This document shows positions 27,560 to 36,128 of a stretch of DNA of 64,000 nt, piece after piece. The notes under the pieces were generated by a model that had not been told where the DNA came from, made no database searches, and was given only the letters and a program-made list of their open reading frames with translations. Source of the DNA: Lentimicrobium sp. L6 (GTDB lineage Bacteria > Bacteroidota > Bacteroidia > Bacteroidales > UBA12170); NCBI RefSeq assembly GCF_013166655.1, contig NZ_JABKCA010000006.1:1-64000 (forward strand), in the 5' to 3' direction. A program made the translations under genes and the position numbers. Numbering within the stretch: position 1 is the stretch's first letter; each line of letters opens with the position of its first letter.

Positions 27560-28063
27560 ATGAGAATGATTAGAAATCTAATACTTAGGGCTAGACACAA
27601 AAAAGTCAAATTTTACAATATTAGTCTTACTGAAATACAAGATGATGTGGAGATTGGGGAAGGTAGTAGAATAGGATCCTTCACCTTAATTCAATCAGGG
27701 GCTAAAATTGGGAAAAACTGTACGATTGGTTCTTTTTGTAATATTTGTGGGGATGTGGAAATAGGTGATAATGTCTCTATTCAAACAGGATGCCATATTA
27801 CTAGAGGAGTCAAAATAGATTCTGATACTTTCATAGGCCCTGGAGTGGTGACAATGAATGATAAGTATATGAATGATATTATTAGTCCACCAAGTATTGG
27901 TAGTCATACGAGAGTTGGAGGCGGAAGCTGTATCTTACCTGATTTACATATTGGAAAGAATGTTTTAATAGGCTCGGGATGTGTAGTTACCAAAAGCATT
28001 GCTGATGGTGAAAGAGTTTATGGCAATCCTGCTAAATCAGCCATTAAAAAAGCAAATAACTAG
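27560..28063 (+). CDS. Left-handed beta-helix (hexapeptide repeat) acyltransferase
   Basis: 167 residues, mostly isoleucine-patch hexapeptides (VEIGEG SRIGSF, AKIGKN CTIGSF, VEIGDN VSIQTG, LHIGKN VLIGSG) and the terminal GNPAK loop common to sugar O- or N-acetyltransferases. Such enzymes use acetyl- or other acyl-CoA to modify a nucleotide-linked amino sugar or sugar hydroxyl in the cytoplasm. The catalytic-type His is probably in GCHITRG. It lies 15 bp behind the BKACE gene on the same strand and is likely co-transcribed. Confidence 0.87.
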   Translation: MRMIRNLILRARHKKVKFYNISLTEIQDDVEIGEGSRIGSFTLIQSGAKIGKNCTIGSFCNICGDVEIGDNVSIQTGCHITRGVKIDSDTFIGPGVVTMNDKYMNDIISPPSIGSHTRVGGGSCILPDLHIGKNVLIGSGCVVTKSIADGERVYGNPAKSAIKKANN

Positions 28064-28070
28064 CACAAAC

Positions 28071-28089
28071 AATACTGAAGTATTTTTTT
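28071..28089 (+). terminator. Short terminator-like hairpin between convergent genes
   Basis: AATACT/AGTATT followed by five T, just after the acyltransferase stop. The stem is only 5-6 bp, so it is weak. Confidence 0.35.
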
Positions 28090-29338
28090 ACTTTACTTTC
28101 AGCAAATCATAAACAACACGAAACGGAAAAGTAAGGCCAAGCCCAATACGGTATGACCAGGATTTACTGATAGCCTCAATCCTGTCCTCTTTATTTTTTA
28201 TTATTGCTAATCGATACTCCAGCAATTGGGCTTGTGTTCTAATTTCACTTCTAAGTTTCTTAAGTTCTGCGACCGAACTGATTCTTACTAATTCTTCTCT
28301 ATGCAACTCCTTTAACTGATTAACCTTCTGTTCAAAAAGCGTAATTCTCAAACTTTTGTATTCTCTAATTACCCTAGCATCCTCCATTTTTTCAAAGTCA
28401 GATAGTGGTTCCGAAGATTCGATTACAGATTGATACATAGGAATCAAGGCATCCATAAACTGAGTAACTGATGCATCATTACGAATTTTCTCAGAAAGAA
28501 CTTTATTCTCCTCTACATTATACTTTCTTATTTCCTCTCTAAGCAAATGAACATCATTCTGCTTCGTCATCGTTTTCATGCCAAAGTTCAGTCGCCTACA
28601 TTGATCATAATTCTCACTAGTAACCATGCCGCCTAGTCCTCGGAAATCACTAATAATAACAGCAGCTCCACTTGACAAAGCTTCGATTGCTGCTTTTGCT
28701 TTTGCAAAAATAAGGTCATAATTATTCAATACCATCTCAGGATTAGAAAGAGATTCACCCAAGCCTGAGCCAATACCATCAAGCTCTATTCCTTCTGCTA
28801 AACATGCTTCTTGAATATTCCTGAAATGATTATCACTTGTAGCATAATTACTAAAAACCAGTGCTCTTAATGGTTTCTTCTTAAACTGGATCCTTCTTTT
28901 AAAACGATCAGTATCAACCCAATTATACAAAACTCCTGTCTTTTCCTTTTCAATTCTATTGTCAATCAATAGCCTATCTAGGCAATTATAATCTACGGCC
29001 ATATATTTTCGTATTCCAAAATATCTAGGTGGGTGATCAACTAGGTGGATTCTATCGTGCTGGAAATAAACCACAGGAACATCTGGAAATCGACAAATGG
29101 CCTCCATTGTTGATATATAGTGATGAGCATGAATAAGATCTGGCTTAATCAACAATTTATCTATATCATCAACCACATTTATGCCCGCATTTCTAATGGC
29201 CTTAGACGTCTCACCTATAACTGGTGAAAAAACTTCAACATCAACCCCTCGATCCAATAAATTAATTGCTAAATCTCGAATATATACTTCTGTCCCAGTT
29301 AGATTTGCAAGCCAAATATTTACTAATAAGATATTCAT
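28088..29338 (-). CDS. Family 4 glycosyltransferase with C-terminal coiled coil
   Basis: 416 residues. GT-B N-half starts MNILLVNIWLANLTGTEVYIRDLA, with PDLIHAHHY near 68-76. The C-half has the donor-site stretch AAIEALSSGAAVIISDFRGLGGMV. Residues about 335-395 are a charged coiled coil. The protein ends with SWSYRIGLGLTFPFRVVYDL, a short aromatic/basic tail also seen as SWRITKVFRLPIF in the 1762-residue protein, and probably a membrane- or complex-docking element. It is a single minus-strand gene between plus-strand blocks. Donor and acceptor unknown. Confidence 0.83.
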   Translation of the reverse strand: MNILLVNIWLANLTGTEVYIRDLAINLLDRGVDVEVFSPVIGETSKAIRNAGINVVDDIDKLLIKPDLIHAHHYISTMEAICRFPDVPVVYFQHDRIHLVDHPPRYFGIRKYMAVDYNCLDRLLIDNRIEKEKTGVLYNWVDTDRFKRRIQFKKKPLRALVFSNYATSDNHFRNIQEACLAEGIELDGIGSGLGESLSNPEMVLNNYDLIFAKAKAAIEALSSGAAVIISDFRGLGGMVTSENYDQCRRLNFGMKTMTKQNDVHLLREEIRKYNVEENKVLSEKIRNDASVTQFMDALIPMYQSVIESSEPLSDFEKMEDARVIREYKSLRITLFEQKVNQLKELHREELVRISSVAELKKLRSEIRTQAQLLEYRLAIIKNKEDRIEAISKSWSYRIGLGLTFPFRVVYDLLKVK

Positions 29339-29677
29339 ATGCTGATTTTAAGGGAAATTTCCGATGTAAATACTGTATTGTGGATAATTAGGGTATGCAA
29401 AACTAAATCCAACACAAATTTACACTAATAAATCTAGGTAATTATAGAAGATTCATTTAAAAATTCTTGAAATAAATAGACTATAAGATTATCATTATTG
29501 AGTTTAGGCCGAACAGGTTTTTGTAAAATCTTTATTAAAAGGTATATTTTTATACAAATCTATAAAACAAAATAGTTATAGTATTTTTTCAAAAAAAGTA
29601 TTAATATTGTTTATAAATAATGGAATACCATTCTATTTATACATAGCAAAAGAAACATGACTACCTAAACTCAATCA
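29339..29677. other. 339-bp AT-rich divergent spacer
   Basis: It separates divergent genes and must contain both promoters. No exact TAnnTTTG motif fits either gene. One small hairpin GTATA/TATAC (29542-29555) is visible. Nothing else is recognised. Confidence 0.3.
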
Positions 29678-31726
29678 ATGTCAAAAAGAAAAAAGCGAGC
29701 ATCGAATATAGATTTTTTCAAAAAACACATTACACCATTAATGATTTCCATTATTGCTGTTTTAGGTTTTCTCATATATTCCAACACTTATCATGCTACG
29801 TTTCATTTCGACGACTTCTTTTTTATAAAAAATAATGATACCATTAAGAAACTATCTACCTTTTTAAGTTTAGATTATTGGTCAAACATCTATCAAAGGC
29901 CTCTTTCATCCTTTACTTTTGCCATAAATTATTGGCTCCATGACTTTTCCCTCTTTGGCTATCATTTCGTAAATATAGTAATGCATATATTAACTTCTAT
30001 TTCAGTATATTTTCTTAGCATACTTCTTCTTCAAAATACAAAACAGTTTTCCAATCAAAACCAATCTATATCAAGGGCTATCGCTCTGTTTACCGCTCTT
30101 CTTTTCCTGAGCCATCCTATTCAAACACAGAGTGTCAATTACATTGTACAGAGAATGACTTTGATGGCTGGTCTGTTTTTCATTTTGGCATGCATCAGTT
30201 ATTTCAAAGCCAGAATCCATTATTTCCACGGTGGAATTAAAAAGAGTTGGCCATACTATTTACTAACACTCATACTCTTTTATGCTTCTAGTTTTTCAAA
30301 GCAAAATGGTTTTGTTCTTCCTCTCTTATTATTATTAATGGAAATTGTTTTCATTAGAAAGCCCAACGGAGAGATGGCAAAAAAAACTATTTATAGTCTA
30401 TCAGCACTCTATACCATTATTGGACTTGTAGTTTTAACTATAGATATTCTACCACAAGAAACCAATGATATTACAAGGTTTGAATATTTGGCCACACAAA
30501 CCAAGGTGGTTTTTAATTACATCTACCTATTAATTCTACCTATCAATCAAAATTTCGACCCCTATATCATCGTTTCAAATAGTTTCTTGGGAACTTACGA
30601 ATTAATTGCTACTATAGGACATTTAGGAATTATGACTTTAGGAATTCTTGTTTTCAAGAAAAACAAGCTCATCACTTTTGGTATATTTTGGTTTTACATT
30701 ACACTTTTGGTGGAATCTTCTATTATTCCCATTAGGGATGTAATGTTTGAACACAGACTTTATCTACCTTCTTTTGGATATTATTTTATTTTCACCACCT
30801 TATTATTTCCATTATCTCTTCAGAAAACCTCTAAAACTAATACCATTTTAATATTTTCAACCATCATCTTAATCTTTAGTATGATGAGCTACAATAGGAA
30901 CAAGGTTTGGCAAAACGAATTTTCTTTATGGTATGATGTCACAACCAATCCTCCCGTTAAGTCGAGGCCCTATAGATATTTGGGAGTAGAATACATTAGA
31001 ATGCAAAAATATAATGAAGCTTTAAACGCACTTGATGAAGCTCTAAAAAGAGATCCAAGTCGTTGGCAAGAACACAATAATAAATCTACTATTTACCAAA
31101 TCAAGAAAAACTACCCTGCTGCCATTAAGGAGTTGAATATTTGTATAGATATTGAACCCAATAAGGAAGAATTTTACATTGATCGTGCTTCATTATATCT
31201 TAAAATTAACAAATCAGACGAGTGTAAATCTGATTTACAGAGAGCAGTGTCAATCAACCCTAAAAATGTAAAAGCCCATTTTAATCTGGCCGTCTATTAT
31301 CTGAATAAAGAAAAATACAGGAAAGCCTTTAAACATTTAAGTAAAGTGATAGCCCTTGACCCAAATCATATTGACGCTTATAACAATAGAGGAATCGCCA
31401 TGCTAAATCTAGAAAAAAACACAAAAGCTATTTCTGATTTTTCAAAAGTAATTGAATTAGACCCTAGTAGAGTAAGTGCCTATAAAAACCGAGCAAAAGC
31501 TTACTTCATTCTTGAACAATATGGAAAAGCATCAAAGGATTACAGCAGTTTGATTTTCATTGACAGAAAAGATGGGAACGCATATATGAATAGAGCAACT
31601 TGTTATATTAAACTTAAAGACTTTAAATCGGCCTTTTTGGATCTTCAAAACGCAAAAAAACATGGTCAACAAATTTCGACAAAACTATATAACGAGGTAG
31701 AAGCATACAGTAAACAACAAAAATAA
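29678..31726 (+). CDS. TMTC-like O-mannosyltransferase with TPR repeats
   Basis: 682 residues. Residues about 18-410 are polytopic (around ten hydrophobic segments). The first loop contains TFHFDDFFFIKNN, the acidic catalytic-type loop of GT-C enzymes, followed by YQRPLSSFTFAINYWL and LSHPIQTQSVNYIVQRM, which match the TMTC/GT105 protein family. About six tetratricopeptide repeats follow (430-675; for example YNNRGIAMLNLEKNTKAISDFSK). Relatives transfer mannose from a polyprenyl-phosphate to protein Ser/Thr in the secretory pathway. The plus-strand neighbour at 31759, a polyprenyl-phosphate sugar synthase type GT2, could supply the donor. Confidence 0.82.
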   Translation: MSKRKKRASNIDFFKKHITPLMISIIAVLGFLIYSNTYHATFHFDDFFFIKNNDTIKKLSTFLSLDYWSNIYQRPLSSFTFAINYWLHDFSLFGYHFVNIVMHILTSISVYFLSILLLQNTKQFSNQNQSISRAIALFTALLFLSHPIQTQSVNYIVQRMTLMAGLFFILACISYFKARIHYFHGGIKKSWPYYLLTLILFYASSFSKQNGFVLPLLLLLMEIVFIRKPNGEMAKKTIYSLSALYTIIGLVVLTIDILPQETNDITRFEYLATQTKVVFNYIYLLILPINQNFDPYIIVSNSFLGTYELIATIGHLGIMTLGILVFKKNKLITFGIFWFYITLLVESSIIPIRDVMFEHRLYLPSFGYYFIFTTLLFPLSLQKTSKTNTILIFSTIILIFSMMSYNRNKVWQNEFSLWYDVTTNPPVKSRPYRYLGVEYIRMQKYNEALNALDEALKRDPSRWQEHNNKSTIYQIKKNYPAAIKELNICIDIEPNKEEFYIDRASLYLKINKSDECKSDLQRAVSINPKNVKAHFNLAVYYLNKEKYRKAFKHLSKVIALDPNHIDAYNNRGIAMLNLEKNTKAISDFSKVIELDPSRVSAYKNRAKAYFILEQYGKASKDYSSLIFIDRKDGNAYMNRATCYIKLKDFKSAFLDLQNAKKHGQQISTKLYNEVEAYSKQQK

Positions 31727-31758
31727 TATATCGCAATCAAACAATAATCCATTCAATA

Positions 31759-32484
31759 TTGAAGAATAAAAACAAGGTATTGATCATTATCCCAGCTTAT
31801 AATGAAGCAGACAATATTGTTGGGGTTATCAATTCTATTTGGAATTTGGTTCCCGAATATGATATTGTGGTCATAGATGACGGCTCAAGTGATAATACTG
31901 CTTCTTTAGCTAAAGCTACTCAAAAAGCATTCGTAATATCTCTACCTTATAATATAGGAATTGGGGGGAGTGTACAAACAGGGTTTAAATTTGCTGAGAA
32001 ACATGATTTTCAATATGCCATTCAATTCGATGGAGATGGACAACATCTAGTAGAAGAAATAGATAAAATACTGGATCCTGTAATAAATAGAGAATGCGAC
32101 TGTGTCATTGGATCACGTTTTGTTCAAAACACCGAGAACTATAAGCCTGATTTTTTTCGAAAATTAGGAATATATATTTTGCGCTTTTTCAGTTATCTAT
32201 ATATGGGCCAAATAATTACCGATCAAACCTCAGGATTTAGAGCTTATAATGAAAAATGTATAGGATTATTAGCCGCCTATTATCCTAAAGATTATCCAGA
32301 ACCTGAGCTTATTATTTTATTAGGAAGAAACAGATTAAAGATTAATGAAATACATACCCAAATGCGTGAACGACAAGGAGGAGTTTCCTCGATTCCAGTT
32401 TGGAAAGGCCCATATTATATCATTAAAGTTCTTGTGGCCATGTCGATGGCACGACTGAGAAAAAAAGAGATTGACCATAAGTAA
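31759..32484 (+). CDS. GT2 polyprenyl-phosphate glycosyltransferase (DPM1-like)
   Basis: 241 residues starting at a TTG codon (MKNKNKVLIIIPAYNEADN), since no ATG precedes the conserved strand. The GT-A signatures are clear: PAYNE near residue 11, VIDDGSSDNT, and QFDGDGQH carrying the DxD. No C-terminal membrane pair, so it is a soluble DPM1-type enzyme making polyprenyl-phosphate-mannose or a similar donor at the cytoplasmic face. It lies 32 nt after the TMTC-like gene and 10 nt before the DUF2304 gene, forming an operon with a plausible donor-transferase pairing. Confidence 0.88.
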   Translation: MKNKNKVLIIIPAYNEADNIVGVINSIWNLVPEYDIVVIDDGSSDNTASLAKATQKAFVISLPYNIGIGGSVQTGFKFAEKHDFQYAIQFDGDGQHLVEEIDKILDPVINRECDCVIGSRFVQNTENYKPDFFRKLGIYILRFFSYLYMGQIITDQTSGFRAYNEKCIGLLAAYYPKDYPEPELIILLGRNRLKINEIHTQMRERQGGVSSIPVWKGPYYIIKVLVAMSMARLRKKEIDHK

Positions 32485-32494
32485 AAACTAAGTC

Positions 32495-32884
32495 ATGGAT
32501 AAAATTCAAATCATTACAATAACAGGAAGTATTGCTTTAATTATTTTCATCATTTCGTTAATCAGAAATAGAAAACTCAAAGAAGAATATTCATTATTAT
32601 GGTTGTTCTTTTCCTTTCTATTTTTAGCATTATCCATTTGGAAAGATGCATTGGATTGGTTTGCTGCAAAAATTGGAATATCTTATGCTCCTGCTGCACT
32701 ATTCCTAATTTTGATCATGAGTATTTTTATTATGATGATAGAATTCTCTTTAATTATTTCGAAACAAAGCGAATGGATAAAGCAATCGGCACAAGATATT
32801 GGATTGATGAAGTCAGAAATTGAAAAACTGGAAGTAAAACAAAAAAAACTTGAAGAAGAGTTGAATAAAAAACCTAGAGCTTAA
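32495..32884 (+). CDS. DUF2304-family small membrane protein
   Basis: 129 residues. Three hydrophobic helices (about 5-21, 33-50, 64-88) are followed by a charged coiled coil (EIEKLEVKQKKLEEELN). The family typically sits directly behind a DPM1-like GT2 in polysaccharide loci, as here, and is thought to help the glycosyltransferase or its lipid product at the membrane; its activity is not established. It converges on the next minus-strand gene with a 5-bp gap. Confidence 0.82.
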   Translation: MDKIQIITITGSIALIIFIISLIRNRKLKEEYSLLWLFFSFLFLALSIWKDALDWFAAKIGISYAPAALFLILIMSIFIMMIEFSLIISKQSEWIKQSAQDIGLMKSEIEKLEVKQKKLEEELNKKPRA

Positions 32885-32889
32885 TAACT

Positions 32890-33972
32890 CTACATTAATC
32901 TCTCATAAAACTCAAGATATTCTTGCACACTATTTTCCAATAAAAACAGACGTCGATCTTTATAAGTATATTTCTTCTGATAAGCTAGTTCTAAAGCCTC
33001 TAACAAACCTTGCTCGTTATGACTCCTCATCTCAATAAACCTTGTACTTACGGTCTCCTTTAAAGCTCCTTTTGCTGAAGTAATTACCGGTACATTAAGC
33101 ATATTAGCCTCCACTGCAGCAAAACAAAAACCTTCACTATAGGAAGGAATCAATACACAACTGGAAGCAGAAACTTCCTTTTTAAGCTCCTCAAAACTTA
33201 AATGATGATATAGAGATAGCTGAGAACCTATATCTTTAAGCACATGGAGAATCTTAAGATAAAATGCTTTTGGTGTCTTAGGTATAATGAGTTTGAATTT
33301 AGCTTCTGGATGGTTATGAAGAAATTTCTGAGCTGATGGAATCATTAAATCTAATCCTTTAGATACGCCCAGTCGACCAAAGTAGGTAAAAGTAAAATCA
33401 TTGGGTTCAATCTTCTCTTTCTGTTGATAATGTTCTGGACATATTCCATTATAAATCCTTATGATTTTTTCTGGAGATATATTTGCTTTGACCAATTCAC
33501 CTTTTGTAAATTCAGAAACAGCAATATAATGATTGAATTTCAATTGCAGAATAAACCATTCATAAAAGGAAAAGAGTTTCTTTTGCAAAGCACTTAAGTA
33601 GGGTAATTCATTCCAAAGGTCTCCCCATACTTCATGAAAAGTAATAATGGACTTCTTTCTCTGGATTTTGGCTACCAACCAAGCTGGGAAAGCGGCATTA
33701 TATGAAGTAGTATGAATGATATCATAGGACTTAGCAATGGCTAGAATTCTAAAAATACTAAAAAAAGTGAACAGGAAACGATTCGACAGGTTAAGCCTTG
33801 TGATCTTAACGCCATTTAGCATTTCGTCAATAGCAAGATTCTTATCAAATCGAGAGGTGACCACTTGAATATCATGACCCTCTTTGGCCAAGCTTTCACA
33901 AAGCTCCTTAAAAAGCTTTTCCACTCCACCAATATTGGGATAATAATACTCAAGGACAAATAGTATCTTCAT
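32890..33972 (-). CDS. Family 4 glycosyltransferase
   Basis: 360 residues. The N-half opens MKILFVLEYYYPNIGGVEKLFKELCESL, with glycine-rich YPNIGGVE. Later TYFGRLGVSKGLDLMI marks the start of the donor half, and SYSEGFCFAAVEANMLNVPVITS is the nucleotide-sugar EX7E-like segment. This is a retaining GT-B enzyme. The start overlaps the stop of the upstream gene by 4 nt (ATGA), so it belongs to a minus-strand operon with three further glycosyltransferases up to 38054. Confidence 0.9.
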   Translation of the reverse strand: MKILFVLEYYYPNIGGVEKLFKELCESLAKEGHDIQVVTSRFDKNLAIDEMLNGVKITRLNLSNRFLFTFFSIFRILAIAKSYDIIHTTSYNAAFPAWLVAKIQRKKSIITFHEVWGDLWNELPYLSALQKKLFSFYEWFILQLKFNHYIAVSEFTKGELVKANISPEKIIRIYNGICPEHYQQKEKIEPNDFTFTYFGRLGVSKGLDLMIPSAQKFLHNHPEAKFKLIIPKTPKAFYLKILHVLKDIGSQLSLYHHLSFEELKKEVSASSCVLIPSYSEGFCFAAVEANMLNVPVITSAKGALKETVSTRFIEMRSHNEQGLLEALELAYQKKYTYKDRRLFLLENSVQEYLEFYERLM

Positions 33973-35084
33973 GGATTCACTCCTTCTAATTTTTCTATGG
34001 CCAATAAAAAATCCTCAGCATACCTATCCCAAGAAAACTTCGCAGCCTGTATGATTCCCAATTGAATTAATTCTTCTCGCTTTGATTCATCATTATTTAT
34101 CAAGCTCATTCTTTCTGCCAAGTCATTTGCATTTAAGCTGTTAAAATACAAAGCCCCTCTACCTCCCACTTCTGGTAAGCTGGAATTATTTGCTGCAATA
34201 CATGCAGCTCCACATGACATAGCCTCTAATAATGGCAAACCAAAACCTTCATATAAGCTAGGATAAACAAATGCTCTGGATTGCGAATAAAGGGCAGGCA
34301 TTTCTTCTCGTTCCACAAACCCTGTACAAATGATATCTCTTTTATTTGCGTGATTGGCTATAGCTTTGTCGAACTTTTCATTCATCCAACCTCCTCCGCC
34401 TATTATAACTAATTTATTATTAGAAGATTTGCTTTTCCTATATATGGCATAAGCTTCTAGTAAGGTCAACAAATTTTTTCGTGGCTCTAGAGTCCCAACA
34501 TTTAGAATATAGGGAGCATCGATTTTGTACTTTTGTAAAACGTCTTGGTTTTGTGAAGGTTTGAAAAAAGTCTCTTTACCCAATAATATTGTCTTGGTTT
34601 TCCTTTTGCTATTCTCGCAATATCGGTTTACATCTCTAGTAGTATGCCTTGAATTGGTTATAATTAAATCTGCTCTTTTTAAAATACCTGGAAGAAATAA
34701 TTTCTGGAGGAATCTGCTCAAGAAAGGGTGATAATGTGGAAATAGAATGGGTGTCAAATCATGAATAATTGTGATTCTTTTTATTCGTTTCTTTAGGTTA
34801 AACGGGCCAAAATGAGCTGGTTCAACAACCACATCAGGATTTAGCTTGTTTAAATATCGAGGTAAGGTGATAAACTGGCGAATGGGATCGTTGGACAAGA
34901 ACCTAATGAAATTTGGGAAGGTAACTGCCGGAATATCTCCATCAATAAACTTAGAATGTATGGTTACAAAAGTAATCCTATATTTTGTATTGTGTTTATA
35001 AATATGACGTGCAACCTGCAGGGTATACTGAAATATTCCAGCAGTTTGCTTATCGATAGGATCACAAATAAATACAATATGCAT
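33969..35084 (-). CDS. Family 4 glycosyltransferase
   Basis: 371 residues. Typical GT4 blocks: ITIIHDLTPILFP, LNVGTLEPRKNLLTLLEAY, and YPSLYEGFGLPLLEAMSCGAACIAANNSSLPEV with the two acidic residues of the donor site. The GTLEPRKNL form is common in mannosyl- and rhamnosyl-type transferases of O-antigen loci, but specificity cannot be assigned. It overlaps the next gene by 4 nt and follows the GT2 gene by 5 nt. Confidence 0.92.
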   Translation of the reverse strand: MHIVFICDPIDKQTAGIFQYTLQVARHIYKHNTKYRITFVTIHSKFIDGDIPAVTFPNFIRFLSNDPIRQFITLPRYLNKLNPDVVVEPAHFGPFNLKKRIKRITIIHDLTPILFPHYHPFLSRFLQKLFLPGILKRADLIITNSRHTTRDVNRYCENSKRKTKTILLGKETFFKPSQNQDVLQKYKIDAPYILNVGTLEPRKNLLTLLEAYAIYRKSKSSNNKLVIIGGGGWMNEKFDKAIANHANKRDIICTGFVEREEMPALYSQSRAFVYPSLYEGFGLPLLEAMSCGAACIAANNSSLPEVGGRGALYFNSLNANDLAERMSLINNDESKREELIQLGIIQAAKFSWDRYAEDFLLAIEKLEGVNP

Positions 35085-35089
35085 AGGTT

Positions 35090-36121
35090 TTATTTTTCGA
35101 AATATGACTTTTGTCCCTTGATGATAAATTTATAAAAACTTTGAATATCTCGTTTTAAAAAGAATTCTTGTTTTCGTAGCAGTTTTCTCCAATTTATCCT
35201 CCTCAGCTTTTCCGATTCCTTTCTGGCCTTCATGACACGTTTCCAATCTTTAAATAAGATAATATATAGGGCATGATATTGAACTTTCAGATACTTAGGC
35301 CGCCAAAAAACAATATCAACAATAGTGATAAGAATAAACCTCAATATAAAAGGAAGGAAATATATAGCTATAATCTGCCAATGAACTAGTTTCAGATAAG
35401 TATAAAAAATATTGGTTTGTACTTTGAGGGTATAATTATAGTTAAATACTTTTTTTATGGATTGTCCCATTTTATGGAACACTATAAACTCTGGATTAAA
35501 AATACTTTTATAACCAGCAACAACTGCTCGTAATCCTAGTTCCGCATCCTCATAACCGGTCTCAAAATACTCATCAAAAACTCCAATATCTTGCAGCATT
35601 GTTACTGAATATAAAGTGGCACCAGCGCAAGCGCCCATATTTTCAAATAAACTTTCATAAGCTTCAATAGGTTCTTCATGACCGATTGGAATAATCTCTC
35701 CACTGGAGAGCATTTTATGTCCAGCATTGTCCATTTTTTCTCTATCCCAATAGCTCTGCATTTTAAATGCAATCATACCGACTTCAGTACCCAAATGATA
35801 ATCCTTTACCTTTTCCAAACTATCTTTAGGTAAAAAAGTATCATTATTCAGAACAAAGATAAAAGGGTAACCTTCTGTTATCAGCTCTTTAAACATTCGA
35901 TTATGGGCTCTTGCAAAACCAAGATTCTCCTCATAAAAAACACTTGTAATGATATTAATATTAGAAAACGCATTCTTCAACAGTGATAATTCCTCTTCTT
36001 TAGAATTATTATCCATCAAATAAATATGAAACCCACCATTATGATATGGTAAAATGGACTCAATACATTCTTTTGTATCTAAGAAACTATTCCAGTTTAA
36101 TATGACGATAGGAATTTTCAT
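35090..36121 (-). CDS. Family 2 glycosyltransferase (rhamnosyltransferase-like)
   Basis: 343 residues. GT-A domain 1-230: VILNWNSFLDT, YLMDNNSKEEE, the metal motif region FVLNNDTFLP, and the acceptor-side GYEDAELGLRA. C-terminal residues about 235-300 include hydrophobic segments (IIAIYFLPFILRFILIT) that would hold it at the membrane. NND in place of DxD is common in this subgroup. Part of the 32890-38054 operon; probably adds one sugar to a lipid-linked glycan. Confidence 0.88.
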   Translation of the reverse strand: MKIPIVILNWNSFLDTKECIESILPYHNGGFHIYLMDNNSKEEELSLLKNAFSNINIITSVFYEENLGFARAHNRMFKELITEGYPFIFVLNNDTFLPKDSLEKVKDYHLGTEVGMIAFKMQSYWDREKMDNAGHKMLSSGEIIPIGHEEPIEAYESLFENMGACAGATLYSVTMLQDIGVFDEYFETGYEDAELGLRAVVAGYKSIFNPEFIVFHKMGQSIKKVFNYNYTLKVQTNIFYTYLKLVHWQIIAIYFLPFILRFILITIVDIVFWRPKYLKVQYHALYIILFKDWKRVMKARKESEKLRRINWRKLLRKQEFFLKRDIQSFYKFIIKGQKSYFEK

Positions 36122-36128
36122 TTACTTT

